Translations under genes and position numbers: made by a program | NCBI GenBank assembly: GCA_027484655.1 | Contig: JAIXSM010000039.1 | Location: 96,951-160,950 of the forward strand | From: Hyphomicrobiales bacterium | GTDB taxonomy: Bacteria > Pseudomonadota > Alphaproteobacteria > Rhizobiales > Beijerinckiaceae | Length of the DNA: 64,000 nt | Direction of reading: 5' to 3' | Shown: in pieces, positions 8,948 to 19,085 of the stretch | How the letters are laid out: every line of letters begins with the position of its first letter | Position numbering within the stretch: the stretch's first letter is position 1 | The notes under the pieces: generated by a model | What the model was told of the DNA's origin: nothing | Database searches by the model: none | The model's input: only the letters and a program-made list of their open reading frames with translations

Positions 8948-9676
8948 ATGAAAAACGGCGCACAATTTCTTGGTCGATTTCTCCTTGATCGACGCGGGGC
9001 GACCCCACGCATACTCGAAGTGCGCGACCACCTTCACGGAGTCTACTTATTGACCAGTGAAGCTGAAGCCTTGCTTTTGTGCGCGGACATGCTGGGGGAC
9101 CGCATCGGCGATATCTTCCCCAGCCGTGAGCGGGCTGAGCGCGCCTTGGCGCAAGTTGTGGCTTCCATGGGGCCGCGCGTTCGCTTCCTGCAGGCCGCAA
9201 ACGAACGTGAGACAAGCATCCGCGGAGCGGAGCGCCGCAACACGATCGAGCCGGTGAATGCGAAGCCTCCCGGCACGGAGGATCTGGCTCACTTCGCTTT
9301 GCAAGAGTCGTCAAACAGCGGTCCCGCATTTGTTGACCTTGTCAGCGCCGTGCTGGATTTGTCAGACGAAAACACCCGGATCTTGCAAGCCATGGTGAAT
9401 AGTCGGGCATATGGGCGGCGGTCATTCACCGAGGGCCTGCTGGCGGGCCATGAGGTGTCAGCAATCAACTTGATAGATGCGCAGGCCGCCGCCGGCGTGG
9501 ACTACCAGTTGCTTGTGGATGCGATCACCGAAATGAAGAGAGCGAACCTTCTGGAGGTGGTGCAGGACGCAATTGCGCTGGATCAACCAGAGATCGCTCG
9601 CTTCTGGATTGTGGTTAATCCCGATTGTGTTGATGTTCTTGCTTCAGGATCTACCCCTATCGGCCTTGTTGCTTGA
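8948..9676 (+). CDS. Hypothetical protein, possible regulator-like two-part protein
   Basis: A 242-residue soluble protein with no family recognised. The first 80 residues contain GRFLLDRRGATPRILEVRDH and SEAEALLLCADMLGDRIG; the C-terminal third is helical (VDYQLLVDAITEMKRANLLEV). The ATG at 8948 is chosen over a GTG 15 bases upstream; neither has a strong ribosome binding site. It is convergent with the LuxR-type regulator gene, 27 bases away. Confidence 0.6.
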   Translation: MKNGAQFLGRFLLDRRGATPRILEVRDHLHGVYLLTSEAEALLLCADMLGDRIGDIFPSRERAERALAQVVASMGPRVRFLQAANERETSIRGAERRNTIEPVNAKPPGTEDLAHFALQESSNSGPAFVDLVSAVLDLSDENTRILQAMVNSRAYGRRSFTEGLLAGHEVSAINLIDAQAAAGVDYQLLVDAITEMKRANLLEVVQDAIALDQPEIARFWIVVNPDCVDVLASGSTPIGLVA

Positions 9677-9703
9677 TGGGGGCGCTCGACGCGGACCGCA
9701 TGC

Positions 9704-10516
9704 CTACGCATGAACATTGACGCCATGCCAGAGCCGACCGGCACCCGGCATGAAGGCGTAGGCTCCGCCTTCCAACTCGGAATCATCCCCGGTATCATCT
9801 GACGCAGGTCCACCTTCAACCTCCGTCGGGTTCATCTTCGTAAAGTAGAGAGCCACCTGCGTTCGGCTTGATAACCCCAGCCTCTTCATTAACAGTCGAA
9901 GATGAGCTTTCACGGTCGCCTCGCAAACTTCCAGATCCCTTGCGATCAGCTTATTTGTTTTTCCTAAGCTGAGCATTCTTACAACGCGCAGTTGAGTCAT
10001 TGTGAGCCGGGATGCTTTCGTCCCGTCTCGCGGATTCGACTGCCGCCCGTGGCTCAGGCAGATCTTGGTCGGACGCGACGCTTTGTTGAGCAAGACGGAT
10101 GGAGGAAAGTAATAGCCTCCAACCAGAACAAATGAGAGCGCCTGCAACGCGACAGCGGGCTCCATGTTGGAGGGTATGTAAGCATGAACGCCAATTTCAA
10201 ATGCGGCCACGAGGTCGCCAAACTCTGCACTGTCACCAATTATAGCGAGGCGTGCCGCCCCAAGGGATTGCTGTGCGGACTGGATCGTTTGCAACCAAGC
10301 CGGCTCGCGTAAATGGCAGTTCCCCAAGCCGATGATTGCCATCCGTACAACGTCCAGCTTTCGGCCCCGAAGCTGTTCGAATTGGCATTCGCTGATTGTG
10401 AGCGAATTTGAGCGGGCCCACGGCTCAAGAATGGCGAACAGTCCAGCGCGGCGCAGGCTCAAATTGTCAATGATCAGAGCCTCTCCGCCATGCGAACTCT
10501 CAAAGATGTAGGCCAT
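9704..10516 (-). CDS. LuxR-type response-regulator-like transcription factor with degenerate receiver (left flank of secretion locus)
   Basis: A 270-residue protein: receiver-like domain at about residues 10-120 (ALIIDNLSLRRAGLFAIL, HAYIPSNMEPAVALQALSFV) and a LuxR/FixJ helix-turn-helix at about 180-235 (MTQLRVVRMLSLGKTNKLIA, CEATVKAHLRLLMKRLGLSS). The conserved acidic pair is reduced to IDN and the strand that normally ends in the phosphorylated Asp reads MAIIGLG, so phosphorylation is unlikely. It is clearly paralogous to the regulator at 19086-19757 on the other side of the RTX/type I secretion genes. ATG at 10516 follows GGAGGAGAAA. Confidence 0.88.
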   Translation of the reverse strand: MAYIFESSHGGEALIIDNLSLRRAGLFAILEPWARSNSLTISECQFEQLRGRKLDVVRMAIIGLGNCHLREPAWLQTIQSAQQSLGAARLAIIGDSAEFGDLVAAFEIGVHAYIPSNMEPAVALQALSFVLVGGYYFPPSVLLNKASRPTKICLSHGRQSNPRDGTKASRLTMTQLRVVRMLSLGKTNKLIARDLEVCEATVKAHLRLLMKRLGLSSRTQVALYFTKMNPTEVEGGPASDDTGDDSELEGGAYAFMPGAGRLWHGVNVHA

Positions 10517-10786
10517 TTTCTCCTCCAAGCGCAAGCAGTAGGCTTGCGACCCTCTCCCCGCTGGGCCGGGATGGTTAAGGCGCCAGCGTGCCTCTGGCGA
10601 TTGCCAGCAGCAACCACTCGAAAGGCTGATGTCCAAGCGGCGACGCGAGTAGCTCGACTGTCAATCGAGCGCAGCGATCATGCGTCTCCTCAGCGCAGCC
10701 ACAAAGGGGTACTCACCCGAAGGCGCGTATGCGCCTGTGATCCAGCCGGCCATAGTATGTGCGTGTCGGTTTGACGGAGGCGCTCG

Positions 10787-11236
10787 ATGGATACCTGGTC
10801 ATATATCGTCGCGACGGTGGATCCGCTGATCCTGAGAAATCCGATCGAGATAGCGCTTGCGATGCTTGTTCTCTTTGCGCCCTCACTGGTGCTCTTATTG
10901 ACGCGTTCAATAGCGCTTGCCGTGGTGACGATTGCGGTGGCTGCAATAGCGCTTTCGATTTTCCTTGGCTCCGTGCCGCAGCCCATCGCTGCGCTCTGGT
11001 TGGCCTGCGTGTGGTTCGCTCTCAATTGTCTCCACATCGCTGCGGTTATGCACCATCGGAACCTGCTCATGGGTCAGGATCTTCTGGAGCGCCTCACGGA
11101 GATCGATTACCGGATCAACACGTTCCTTGACGCAATTGACCGTCGCGCGTCGCTCGGAGTCGATAGCCTCGATATCAAGGCGACGTCTCGCGCCAGAGAT
11201 CCCAACGGGCGCGCCATCCACGAAAGTGTTTCCTGA
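10787..11236 (+). CDS. Hypothetical membrane protein
   Basis: A 149-residue protein with about three N-terminal membrane spans (residues 21-40, 43-60, 66-87) and a polar C-terminal half (HHRNLLMGQDLLERLTEIDY). GGAGG lies 6 bases before the ATG. No family recognised. It heads the plus-strand series leading into the RTX and secretion genes. Confidence 0.75.
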   Translation: MDTWSYIVATVDPLILRNPIEIALAMLVLFAPSLVLLLTRSIALAVVTIAVAAIALSIFLGSVPQPIAALWLACVWFALNCLHIAAVMHHRNLLMGQDLLERLTEIDYRINTFLDAIDRRASLGVDSLDIKATSRARDPNGRAIHESVS

Positions 11237-11389
11237 GTAATTCGGATTTAATCGCCGAAAGGTGAGCGCCTGGTCGATGCTACCCCGAAAGTCGCTACTA
11301 AGTGCGAGCAAGCGTGATCACCATCCGCGCCGAATGAAGCAGCCTGATCGTCTTGTAAAGTGCCATCAGACTACCGAGGAGAGGGTGTC

Positions 11390-11971
11390 ATGAAATCGAT
11401 CAACATGCGACCAACGTTTTCATTCAAGGATAAACCTCAAAACGAATCTACCTTCACGTATCAGGGTGAGGCGGTCGCGATCGGAGAGGACACCAGCGCT
11501 TCGGTCAAGATGATCCTTGATTTATCTGACAAATGGATTCTGTCCATCGCGAAGGGGACCAGCGAGGCAGTTGCGGTTGCTCGCTCAGATCCAGGAAACA
11601 CAGTTTACACGGATGCATCAGGAACATTCTTTGACAGTGATGCCGACATCATATTCGAAAGGACGGAAACTGTACGAAACACATGGAGCGACGAGAGTGG
11701 CGACTGGTCAGCGACGGTCTCTACGACGAGTTACTTTGCGATCGACTTTTACTGGATCGACTTTCCTCAAAAGCACATTCAGATCTCATCGGATGTAGCC
11801 GCTGGAGCTGGGCGTTATGGATCCGGGCTCTCTGGCAACACAGCATTCGGACAGGGCGCGGTGACCGCTGCGGGAGAATCGTCCTTAACGCAATTCTTTC
11901 TCGATGTGTTTACACTCGAGGACAACCTTTCAAGCGCGAGCATGGTCGGCTATGCGTCCGTATTCGTCTGA
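11390..11971 (+). CDS. Acidic hypothetical protein, candidate type I secretion substrate
   Basis: A 193-residue acidic protein rich in Ser, Thr, Asp and aromatic residues, without signal peptide, membrane span or RTX repeats. The last 30 residues (TQFFLDVFTLEDNLSSASMV) are hydrophobic with scattered acids and Ser/Ala, as in uncleaved C-terminal secretion signals of type I substrates. Its place 740 bases upstream of the RTX gene and the strong terminator after it (12037-12066) suggest an independently expressed cargo. ATG at 11390 follows GAGGAGAGGG. Secretion is inference; no family recognised. Confidence 0.7.
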   Translation: MKSINMRPTFSFKDKPQNESTFTYQGEAVAIGEDTSASVKMILDLSDKWILSIAKGTSEAVAVARSDPGNTVYTDASGTFFDSDADIIFERTETVRNTWSDESGDWSATVSTTSYFAIDFYWIDFPQKHIQISSDVAAGAGRYGSGLSGNTAFGQGAVTAAGESSLTQFFLDVFTLEDNLSSASMVGYASVFV

Positions 11972-12036
11972 GATGGATCAGGCTTAACGGGATCAAGCCA
12001 CCCCGGGTACGGCGTATATTTCAGGAATACAAGATA

Positions 12037-12066
12037 GGGATGCGACGAGTTCGCGTCCCTTTTTTG
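12037..12066 (+). terminator. Rho-independent terminator
   Basis: Nine-pair stem (GGGATGCGA with TCGCGTCCC, one G-T pair), five-base loop, followed by six T residues. Ends the transcript of the acidic protein gene. Confidence 0.85.
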
Positions 12067-12240
12067 TTGGCATCTCGATATCGATTTTTCATGCCAACAT
12101 AGAAAGTCGAAACCAGGTGCGCAAAAGGGTTGTTCGCATACGCCTATCGACTTGGTATACCCATGGCGCTTTGTGTTTCAGCGTTCTCCCGCAGTAAGTT
12201 GTTTGTGTTGGCAAGGCCAACGGAATCATGGAGAGACAAG

Positions 12241-12522
12241 ATGTCTTACAACGGTCATCATAACCGCGGTGTCGATCTCGATGCGTCTTATGACTTCAAC
12301 TCCGAGATTGATCTCGCTTGGGACTCGGACACGGAAGTCAATCTTGACGTCAACATTGATTACAGCCTCGACTTCTGCGTCGATATCGATGGAAACGTCG
12401 CGTCGGGCAGCATCGATGCGCAGGCCTTTGGCGATGACACGTTCACCGATTTCCAGCTGATGGTCCTGACGAACGACGACTACTCCTCGTCGACCGGGTG
12501 GGCGATCTCGGTCACTGGCTGA
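12241..12522 (+). CDS. Small very acidic protein, candidate type I secretion substrate
   Basis: A 93-residue protein starting MSYNGHHNRGVDLDASYDF, with dense Asp (DLAWDSDTEVNLDVNIDYSL, DFCVDIDGN) and no signal peptide. The C-terminus TNDDYSSSTGWAISVTG could serve as a secretion signal. ATG at 12241 follows GGAGAGACAAG; the frame upstream to 12130 lacks a ribosome site. Between two strong terminators, so a monocistronic gene. Calcium binding by the Asp-rich part is only a guess. Confidence 0.7.
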   Translation: MSYNGHHNRGVDLDASYDFNSEIDLAWDSDTEVNLDVNIDYSLDFCVDIDGNVASGSIDAQAFGDDTFTDFQLMVLTNDDYSSSTGWAISVTG

Positions 12523-12552
12523 TAACCGCCTGCTGCGCGTTACGCGCGTGGA

Positions 12553-12583
12553 GAGCCCCGGCCATCGCGCCGGGGCTCTTTGT
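12553..12583 (+). terminator. Rho-independent terminator
   Basis: Perfect nine-base stem GAGCCCCGG/CCGGGGCTC with an eight-base loop, then TTTGTTTG. Separates the small acidic gene from the RTX gene. Confidence 0.9.
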
Positions 12584-12708
12584 TTGTGCGGGTGGCGTGT
12601 CGGATACTCCCTTCGAATAGGCTCCCTTTACGCACCTTCGGGCACGCGGCAGGCGAAGTATAGTTTGCACCAACGCCACACGAGCGCGTCCTGGATGGAG
12701 TCGTAGCG

Positions 12709-15705
12709 ATGGTCTACAACGTTAGGCAACTGAGCTCTGCAGCTGACATCTTCACTCTGTCTGACGTGGGGCGCTGGCGCGTTCAGGGACTTCAGGGGAA
12801 CGATGTCATTTCAGTTGCTCTCGGGGACCCTCTTGGCGGCGGCGACTATCTTGACGGCGGCGACGGTGATGATGTCTTGTCGGGCGCCGAGACGAACGAT
12901 GTTCTTGATGGGGGCGCCGGCAACGACACGCTGCGCGGCGGAGCCGGGAATGACCGGCTGATTGGCGGGGCCGGCGCCGACAGGATAGACGGCGGTTCCG
13001 GCATCGACACAGTCGATTACTCGAGCTCAAACGCTGCGCTTACGATTTCCCTTGGTTCCGCGCCGCTCACGACGCGGCCGAACGGTGGCCATGCTACCGG
13101 GGACAATATTCTGAATGTTGAAAACGTTCGTGGAACGGCGTTTAACGACATTATCAGTGGTGAGGCGGGCGCCAATCAACTTGAAGGTGGTGGCGGGGCC
13201 GATACCCTCCGCGGACTTGGAGGCGACGACGTCCTGTTTGGCGACGGCGCGACGGATCTCAACGGTGATGGCATCGCTGACGATAGCGATGGAAATGGCG
13301 TTCCCGATGATCTCGTAGGATCTCAGACTGGTGGCGCGGATCTCCTGGATGGCGGCGCCGGAAACGACATACTCGCCGGGGGCGGTGGTAACGACACGTT
13401 GATCGGTGGTTTCGGCAACGACACGATGCATGGCGGTTTCGGCAACGACATGCTCACTGGCGGCGACGGCGATGACATCATGGATGGTGGCGAGGGAGAC
13501 GACCAACTGATCGGTGGTTTCGGCGCGAACGTGATGCGTGGCGGCGGCGGTAAGGACTCGCTCATCGGCGGCATCGACGCGGAGCAATTGTTCGGGGATG
13601 CGGGAGATGACGAGTTGCTTGGCGGCGCCGGCGCGGACGTTCTCGATGGGGGCGCCGACAATGATCGTTTGGACGGCGCTGCAGGGGCCGACACTTTGCG
13701 AGGCGGTGATGGCGCCGATGTGCTGATCGGCGGTGCGGATGGCGACCTCATGGACGGAGGCGCCGGGTTCGACACTGGTGATTATTCTTCGTCGGCCGCG
13801 GTCCAGATTGATCTTGAAAATAGTATTTATGGCGGCGGAGCGACCGGCGACTCGATCATCGATGTCGAGAAGATTATCGGGAGCGTCGCAGCGGATGTCA
13901 TCATTGGCAACGGGAATGCGAATACGTTCGAGGGCGGCGGTGGGGACGACGCGCTGGATGGTCGCGGCGGTGATGATACTTTGATTGGCGGCGCGGGTGC
14001 AGACACGCTGGTAGGCAACGCTGGATTTGACACCGCTGATTACTCCGCGTCCGCAGCTGGCGTTTCGGTCACATTGCGCGGGACTGTCGCCGCGCCCTCC
14101 ACTGCGGGGTCCGGGGTTGGCGGCGACGCCGAGGGGGATCAACTGATCCTGATCGAGCGCGTGGTGGGCAGCGGACTTGCGGATACGCTTATTGGCGACG
14201 ATTTCAGCAATTCCCTGGAGGGGGGCGCTGGCAATGATTTGCTGCGTGGAGGCGGCGGCGCGGACTTGCTGAGCGGCGGCGCGGGGTTTGACACCGCCGA
14301 CTTCAGCGACGCCGCTGCAGGCGTTGTGATCGCCGCCGCCACGTTCTCCGGCCAGCCAGGTTTGGTGCAGGTCATCAACGGCGCTCCCACAGGCGATCGT
14401 ATCTCGGGAGATATCGAGCGGGTTGTAGGATCGCAGTTCGCAGACGCGATCACCGGAAACGCGCTCGATAACGTTCTGGAAGGCGGTGCTGGTAACGATC
14501 AGATTGCGGGAGGAGATGGCGCCGACACGTTGATCGGCGGCGACGGGGCGGATCGGCTCTCTGGCGGGGCGGGGTTCGACACGGTTGATTATTCCGGCGC
14601 CACCGCTGGCGTCATTATCGCGGCAGCCACGATCAGTGGCGCGGCAGGTTATGTGGAGCTGGCCAGCGGCGCTGCGCGCGATCTCATCACCGGCGATGTG
14701 GAGCGTATTGTAGGATCAGCGTTCGATGATCAGTTGCAGGGCAACGCGAACGCGAACACGTTGGTTGGCGGCGCCGGCAGTGATCTGATTGAAGGTCGCG
14801 GCGGAGCAGATGTTCTCGAAGGCGGCGATGGCTTCGACTACCTGGACTACTTCAACTCTCCCAGCGCTGTGAGTGTGAACCTCGGCTCCAACGCGGTGTC
14901 TGGGGGCGATGCAACGGGCGATACGGTGTCCGGTTTTGAGGCAGCGTACGGATCGGCGTTCAATGACGTGCTTGTCGGTTCTGCAGGCGCCAACCAACTG
15001 TTTGGGCTTGCGGGCGCCGACATCTTGTCCGGCGGCGACGGCGATGACCTGCTTTCGGGCGGTGGCGGAGCCGACCAGCTGCGCGGGGGTACGGGCATTG
15101 ATACGGTGGACTACTCCGGTTCGGCGTCGGGCGTGAGCGTGGCGCTTTCGCTGTCCACAACGCCCAATGCGGGGGCCCAGCAGGCCTCCACCTTCAATGG
15201 GGTCGCAAACGGCGATGCGGCCGGGGACATCCTCGTAAACGACATTGAAAACATCACCGGGTCAGCGTTCGCGGACGCCCTGCGTGGCAATCAATTTGCG
15301 AACGTTCTGCGAAGCGGCGCCAGCAACGCTGCTGGCGAGACGCTGCGCGGCGGTGATGGCGCAGATATCCTGATTGCTGACGGCGCCACCGCTGCGGGTG
15401 CGCCGCGGTTGCTGTTGGGTGAAAACGGAACAGACACGTACCGGGTTTTGGACGGGTTCAACATCATCCAGGGATACGCCACAGGCGAGCGCATTGAGCT
15501 CGACGCCGCCGCAGCTGAGACATCAGTCTTGTCGAATGGCGGCAATTGGTATCTGCGGCTTGATGGCGACACGGCGGCTGGAGGCGCGTCCGGAACGGAG
15601 ACGTGGGTGCTGCTTGGGGCGACGGCGTCGATGTCGGCGCAGGCTGCGGATACCGCGGCCGCAACGGTCCTTCAGTACGTGTTCGTGGACACAACGCTCA
15701 CCTGA
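12709..15705 (+). CDS. RTX (hemolysin-type calcium-binding repeat) protein
   Basis: A 998-residue protein made almost entirely of RTX nonapeptide blocks of the form GGxGxDxLx from about residue 45 to 900, for example [20 protein letters not shown] and [20 protein letters not shown], alternating with spacers of [16 protein letters not shown] type. No N-terminal signal peptide and no recognisable enzymatic domain; the last 100 residues are RTX-free ([26 protein letters not shown]) and presumably carry the secretion signal. RTX repeats bind calcium outside the cell and fold there. Followed by its ABC exporter and adaptor genes, so it is the likely cargo of that system. An S-layer or matrix-like structural role is possible but unproven. 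Confidence 0.95.
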   Translation: MVYNVRQLSSAADIFTLSDVGRWRVQGLQGNDVISVALGDPLGGGDYLDGGDGDDVLSGAETNDVLDGGAGNDTLRGGAGNDRLIGGAGADRIDGGSGIDTVDYSSSNAALTISLGSAPLTTRPNGGHATGDNILNVENVRGTAFNDIISGEAGANQLEGGGGADTLRGLGGDDVLFGDGATDLNGDGIADDSDGNGVPDDLVGSQTGGADLLDGGAGNDILAGGGGNDTLIGGFGNDTMHGGFGNDMLTGGDGDDIMDGGEGDDQLIGGFGANVMRGGGGKDSLIGGIDAEQLFGDAGDDELLGGAGADVLDGGADNDRLDGAAGADTLRGGDGADVLIGGADGDLMDGGAGFDTGDYSSSAAVQIDLENSIYGGGATGDSIIDVEKIIGSVAADVIIGNGNANTFEGGGGDDALDGRGGDDTLIGGAGADTLVGNAGFDTADYSASAAGVSVTLRGTVAAPSTAGSGVGGDAEGDQLILIERVVGSGLADTLIGDDFSNSLEGGAGNDLLRGGGGADLLSGGAGFDTADFSDAAAGVVIAAATFSGQPGLVQVINGAPTGDRISGDIERVVGSQFADAITGNALDNVLEGGAGNDQIAGGDGADTLIGGDGADRLSGGAGFDTVDYSGATAGVIIAAATISGAAGYVELASGAARDLITGDVERIVGSAFDDQLQGNANANTLVGGAGSDLIEGRGGADVLEGGDGFDYLDYFNSPSAVSVNLGSNAVSGGDATGDTVSGFEAAYGSAFNDVLVGSAGANQLFGLAGADILSGGDGDDLLSGGGGADQLRGGTGIDTVDYSGSASGVSVALSLSTTPNAGAQQASTFNGVANGDAAGDILVNDIENITGSAFADALRGNQFANVLRSGASNAAGETLRGGDGADILIADGATAAGAPRLLLGENGTDTYRVLDGFNIIQGYATGERIELDAAAAETSVLSNGGNWYLRLDGDTAAGGASGTETWVLLGATASMSAQAADTAAATVLQYVFVDTTLT

Positions 15706-15715
15706 TGAAGCGTAT

Positions 15716-15750
15716 CCGGGCGCGGCGCTCCGCCCCCGGAGCTTTCTTTT
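15716..15750 (+). terminator. Possible attenuator between RTX gene and exporter genes
   Basis: CCGGGCGCGG pairs with CCGCCCCCGG (one mismatch) around a CGCT loop, followed by AGCTTTCTTTT. Its place just after the RTX stop would let most transcripts end there, giving more cargo than transporter. Confidence 0.6.
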
Positions 15751-15775
15751 CTACTGACACCAGTGGAGTAACACC

Positions 15776-17644
15776 ATGACGATCGCAAGACGCGGGGCTC
15801 GTCGCGCGAGCGAGCTGGATCAGGCGTGGGGCGCTTGTCGCGCGACCCTTTGGCGCCTCGGGCTATTCAGCTTTGGTATCAATCTTCTTGTTCTTGCGCC
15901 CTCCATCTACATGCTTCAGATTTATGATCGCGTGCTGACGTCGGGGCGGGTCGAGACGCTGATCTGGATGACTGTCCTTCTCGCTGGCGCACTGCTGCTG
16001 TTTGGCGCGCTCGATGCGTTGCGGTCGGTCGTTCTCGTGCGCATGAGCACGTGGATTGGGCAGCAGCTTGCGCCGGTTTATCTTGCCTGGAGTGTCCGCT
16101 CGCGGCTGATGGGGGACATGGCCGGCGCCCAGCCGCTGCGGGATCTTGCGCAGGTTCAGAGCTTTCTGTCGTCCCCCGCATTGACAGTTCTGTTCGATGC
16201 GCCGTGGACGCCGGTGTTCATTCTTCTTATCTGGATTCTGCATCCGTGGCTTGGTGCGCTTGCGCTTGGTGCTGCGCTTCTTCTGTTGGCTCTGGGCGTG
16301 CTCAACGAGGTCGTCACCCGCGCCGCGTCCCTCAGGGCGAACGTGGAACAGCTCGCAACCCTGCAGCAGGCTGAGGCGACTATTCGCAACGCGGAGGTTG
16401 TGCGCGCGATGGGCATGCTTCCGGCGATGCTGCAGCGATGGGGCCTCAAAAGTAATGCGGCGGCGACATCGCTGCAGAATTCATCCGAGCGCGGCGGGTT
16501 GCTGCTCGGCTTGACCAAGGCGCTGCGCATGTTCGTGCAGTCAGCGGTGCTGGGTCTGGGCGCGTACCTGGTGCTTCGCAATGAATTGACAGCGGGCGCG
16601 ATGATCGCGTCCTCGATCTTGCTCGGGCGTGCGCTCGCGCCGGTTGAGATCGCCATGTCTAGCTGGCGGAACTTTATGGCTGCGCGCATTTCCCTGGAGC
16701 GGTTGCGCTCGCGCGCCGATGTGATGACGCCAGAGCCGGAGCGGACGCGGCTGCCAACCCCGCTTGGGTTTCTCAAGCTTCGTCATGTCAGCTATGCGCC
16801 GCCGGGCGCGCGAACCAACACGCTTCATGACGTCAGTTTTTCAGTAGAGCCAGGGGAGGCTGTTGCTGTCATCGGGCCGTCCGCCAGCGGCAAGACGAGT
16901 CTGTGCCGTATCATCACAGGCATCGCCGCGCCGGGGCAGGGCGATGTGCGTGTTGATGGTTCCGAGTTGCAGCATTGGCGCCCGGAGGATCTGGGCCGCC
17001 ACATTGGATACCTGCCGCAGGATGTGGAACTGTTCGCCGGGACTGTGCGGGAGAACATCGCGCGGATGGGGGCGCCAGACGACGGTGAAGTGATTGCCGC
17101 CGCGCGGCTGGCGCACGCCCATGACATGATCCAGAAGCTGCCGCAGGGCTATGACACACAGATTGGCGACGGCGGCGCGCGGCTCTCTGGCGGGCAGCGC
17201 CAACGCATCGGCCTTGCGCGCGCCGTTTACGGCTCCCCGCGCCTCGTCATCCTCGATGAGCCGAATGCGAACCTCGACCAGGCCGGCGAGTCTGCGCTGG
17301 CCGCCGCCATCGCCGATTTGAAGGGCAACGGCGCTGCGCTGGTGATCGTGGGTCATCGCCCGTCCACACTGGCGCAGGCAGACAAGGTGCTTTTGCTGCG
17401 CGACGGGCGCGTCGAGATGTTCGGTTCGAGACAGGAGGTCATCAACCGTCTGCGGACGTCAGCTGCTCCCGCGCGCGTCGCCGAGAGCGCAGATGCAGAA
17501 GGCCGCGACGCGAGCGCCAGGTCTTCCGGCGAAACGGACGGCGAGGCGCGCCGGGTCGAGCGGGGCGGCGATGTGGTGCAGTTGCATGGACACAGCCGTG
17601 ATTTCGAGGATGGGCCCCGTAGCGCGCCCCAACACTCGGCCTGA
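15776..17644 (+). CDS. Type I secretion ABC exporter (permease fused to ATPase, PrtD-type)
   Basis: A 622-residue exporter with an N-terminal transmembrane domain (about residues 25-290, starting INLLVLAPSIYMLQIYDRVL, a family hallmark) and a C-terminal ATPase: Walker A GPSASGKTS, Q-loop GYLPQDVELF, signature LSGGQRQRIGLARAVYG, Walker B LVILDEPNANLD and the switch His in VIVGHRP. Such proteins energise one-step secretion of RTX proteins. No C39 peptidase-like domain precedes the membrane part, so it is of the PrtD/AprD type, not HlyB. The C-terminal 70 residues are a charged extension. Cotranscribed with the adaptor downstream. Confidence 0.95.
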   Translation: MTIARRGARRASELDQAWGACRATLWRLGLFSFGINLLVLAPSIYMLQIYDRVLTSGRVETLIWMTVLLAGALLLFGALDALRSVVLVRMSTWIGQQLAPVYLAWSVRSRLMGDMAGAQPLRDLAQVQSFLSSPALTVLFDAPWTPVFILLIWILHPWLGALALGAALLLLALGVLNEVVTRAASLRANVEQLATLQQAEATIRNAEVVRAMGMLPAMLQRWGLKSNAAATSLQNSSERGGLLLGLTKALRMFVQSAVLGLGAYLVLRNELTAGAMIASSILLGRALAPVEIAMSSWRNFMAARISLERLRSRADVMTPEPERTRLPTPLGFLKLRHVSYAPPGARTNTLHDVSFSVEPGEAVAVIGPSASGKTSLCRIITGIAAPGQGDVRVDGSELQHWRPEDLGRHIGYLPQDVELFAGTVRENIARMGAPDDGEVIAAARLAHAHDMIQKLPQGYDTQIGDGGARLSGGQRQRIGLARAVYGSPRLVILDEPNANLDQAGESALAAAIADLKGNGAALVIVGHRPSTLAQADKVLLLRDGRVEMFGSRQEVINRLRTSAAPARVAESADAEGRDASARSSGETDGEARRVERGGDVVQLHGHSRDFEDGPRSAPQHSA

Positions 17645-17674
17645 GAATAATTCGTGCGTTAAGGAGTGTTTGTC

Positions 17675-19033
17675 ATGCGTACAGGCGCGAAGAAAAATCT
17701 TCCGGCCGTTATTGGAAAGTCCCCGGTCAGCGGCGGCGTGGAGCTAGAAAGCGCCGTTCGCAAGCCGATTCTCGTTGGTTTCAGTCTTTGCGCTGTCTTT
17801 CTGGGCGGTGCGCTTGCATGGGGGTCCATGGTTGCCATTCCTGCTGGCGCGGTGGCGCCAGGCGTCATCAGTCCGGACAGCAACCGCAGGACGGTGCAGC
17901 ATTTCGAGGGCGGGATCATTGCGTCTCTCAAGGTGCGGGAGGGCGCCATGGTGACGGCGGGGCAACCGCTCGTGCTGCTGGAGAGCGTGCAGGCTTCAAG
18001 CGCCTACGAGGCGCTGTCGAACCAGCATCGCACGCTGCTCATCACCCGCGCGCGTCTGGAAGCGGAGCAGGCGGGCGCAAGCGAACTCAACCTTCCCGAC
18101 GGTCTCGCCATGCAGGCGAGCACGCCTGAGATGCAGATGATCCTCAAGGGGCAGCAGTCTATCTTCGAGACTCGCCGCTCCACCCATGATGTGAACAGGC
18201 GCATTCTCAACCAGCGTATCGCACAGTCTCATGAACAGATTCTGGCGCTGTCGGCGCAGGTCGCGAGCGCAACAACGCAACTTGAGCTGATCGCAGAAGA
18301 GCTTTCTGGCAAGGAACAGTTGAGCCGCAGGGGAATCATCCCCAAGCCGGAGGTGCTGCGCATCCAGCGCATGCAGGCCGAGATCATGGGGCGAAGGGGC
18401 GAGTACCAAGGCACCATTGCGCGCGTGCATCAGCAGATCGGGGAGGCGCAGTCACAACTGCTGGCGCTGGACGCGCAGCGCGCTGATCAAATCAGCACGC
18501 ACATGGATCAGGTGCGTCTTGAGTTGTCTGTCACTGCGGAGAAGCTGACCGCCAGCCGGGATGTTCTTAGCCGGACAGTTGTCACCGCCCCCGTCACCGG
18601 GACCGTCGTCAACATGCGTATGAAGACAGAGGGCGGCGTCGTGCTGAAGGGCGAGCCCATTCTCGATATCGTGCCGGCCGAGGACAAGCTGCTGATTGAT
18701 GCGCGCGTGGCCCCCACCGACATCGATGTGGTGCATATCGGGCTTCCTGCAGTTGTGCATCTGACAGCTTTCTCAAACCGCGGGCTGCCGCGGCTGACCG
18801 GGATTGTGAGAATGGTCTCCGCCGACCGCTTGCAGGACTCGCCGACGAGCGCGCCATATTTCCTTGCGCGCGTCGAGGTGAACCGGGGCGACCTGGATCG
18901 CAATGGCCACAAGGCCGAACTGGTCTCGGGGATGCCGGCGGAGGTGCTCATCGTGACGGCGGAACGCACGATGATCGAGTACCTGATCGAGCCGTTCCGT
19001 CAGGCGTTCTGGCGCAGTTTCAGGGAAGTTTGA
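17675..19033 (+). CDS. Type I secretion periplasmic adaptor (HlyD/PrtE family)
   Basis: A 452-residue protein with one N-terminal membrane span (about residues 28-50, FSLCAVFLGGALAWGSMVAI), HlyD signatures GVISPDSNRRTVQHFEGGII and VREGAMVTAGQPLVLLES, a long coiled-coil hairpin (residues about 110-290) and the C-terminal barrel SGMPAEVLIVTAERTMIEYL. It bridges the inner-membrane exporter to an outer-membrane TolC-type channel, which is not encoded nearby. ATG at 17675 has AAGGAG 8 bases upstream and is preferred to a GTG at 17666 inside that site. Confidence 0.95.
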   Translation: MRTGAKKNLPAVIGKSPVSGGVELESAVRKPILVGFSLCAVFLGGALAWGSMVAIPAGAVAPGVISPDSNRRTVQHFEGGIIASLKVREGAMVTAGQPLVLLESVQASSAYEALSNQHRTLLITRARLEAEQAGASELNLPDGLAMQASTPEMQMILKGQQSIFETRRSTHDVNRRILNQRIAQSHEQILALSAQVASATTQLELIAEELSGKEQLSRRGIIPKPEVLRIQRMQAEIMGRRGEYQGTIARVHQQIGEAQSQLLALDAQRADQISTHMDQVRLELSVTAEKLTASRDVLSRTVVTAPVTGTVVNMRMKTEGGVVLKGEPILDIVPAEDKLLIDARVAPTDIDVVHIGLPAVVHLTAFSNRGLPRLTGIVRMVSADRLQDSPTSAPYFLARVEVNRGDLDRNGHKAELVSGMPAEVLIVTAERTMIEYLIEPFRQAFWRSFREV

Positions 19034-19053
19034 TTGTTCATCGGCACGGGGTG

Positions 19054-19076
19054 GCGGCGGGCGTTGCGCCCGCCGC
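19054..19076. terminator. Perfect GC-rich hairpin between convergent genes
   Basis: Ten-base perfect stem GCGGCGGGCG/CGCCCGCCGC with a TTG loop between the adaptor stop (19033) and the regulator stop (19086). It lacks a clear T run, so efficiency is uncertain; it may serve both strands. Confidence 0.6.
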
Positions 19077-19085
19077 TCTCGCGTG

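Noticed and set aside
13027..14142. A 371-codon minus-strand frame over the RTX gene
   Set aside because: A product of the periodic GC-rich RTX repeats read backwards; the plus strand shows perfect nonapeptide repeats.
12800..15400. Regularly spaced repeats that might suggest a CRISPR array
   Set aside because: They are coding repeats of 27 bases (RTX nonapeptides) with divergent sequence and no spacers; no cas genes are nearby.
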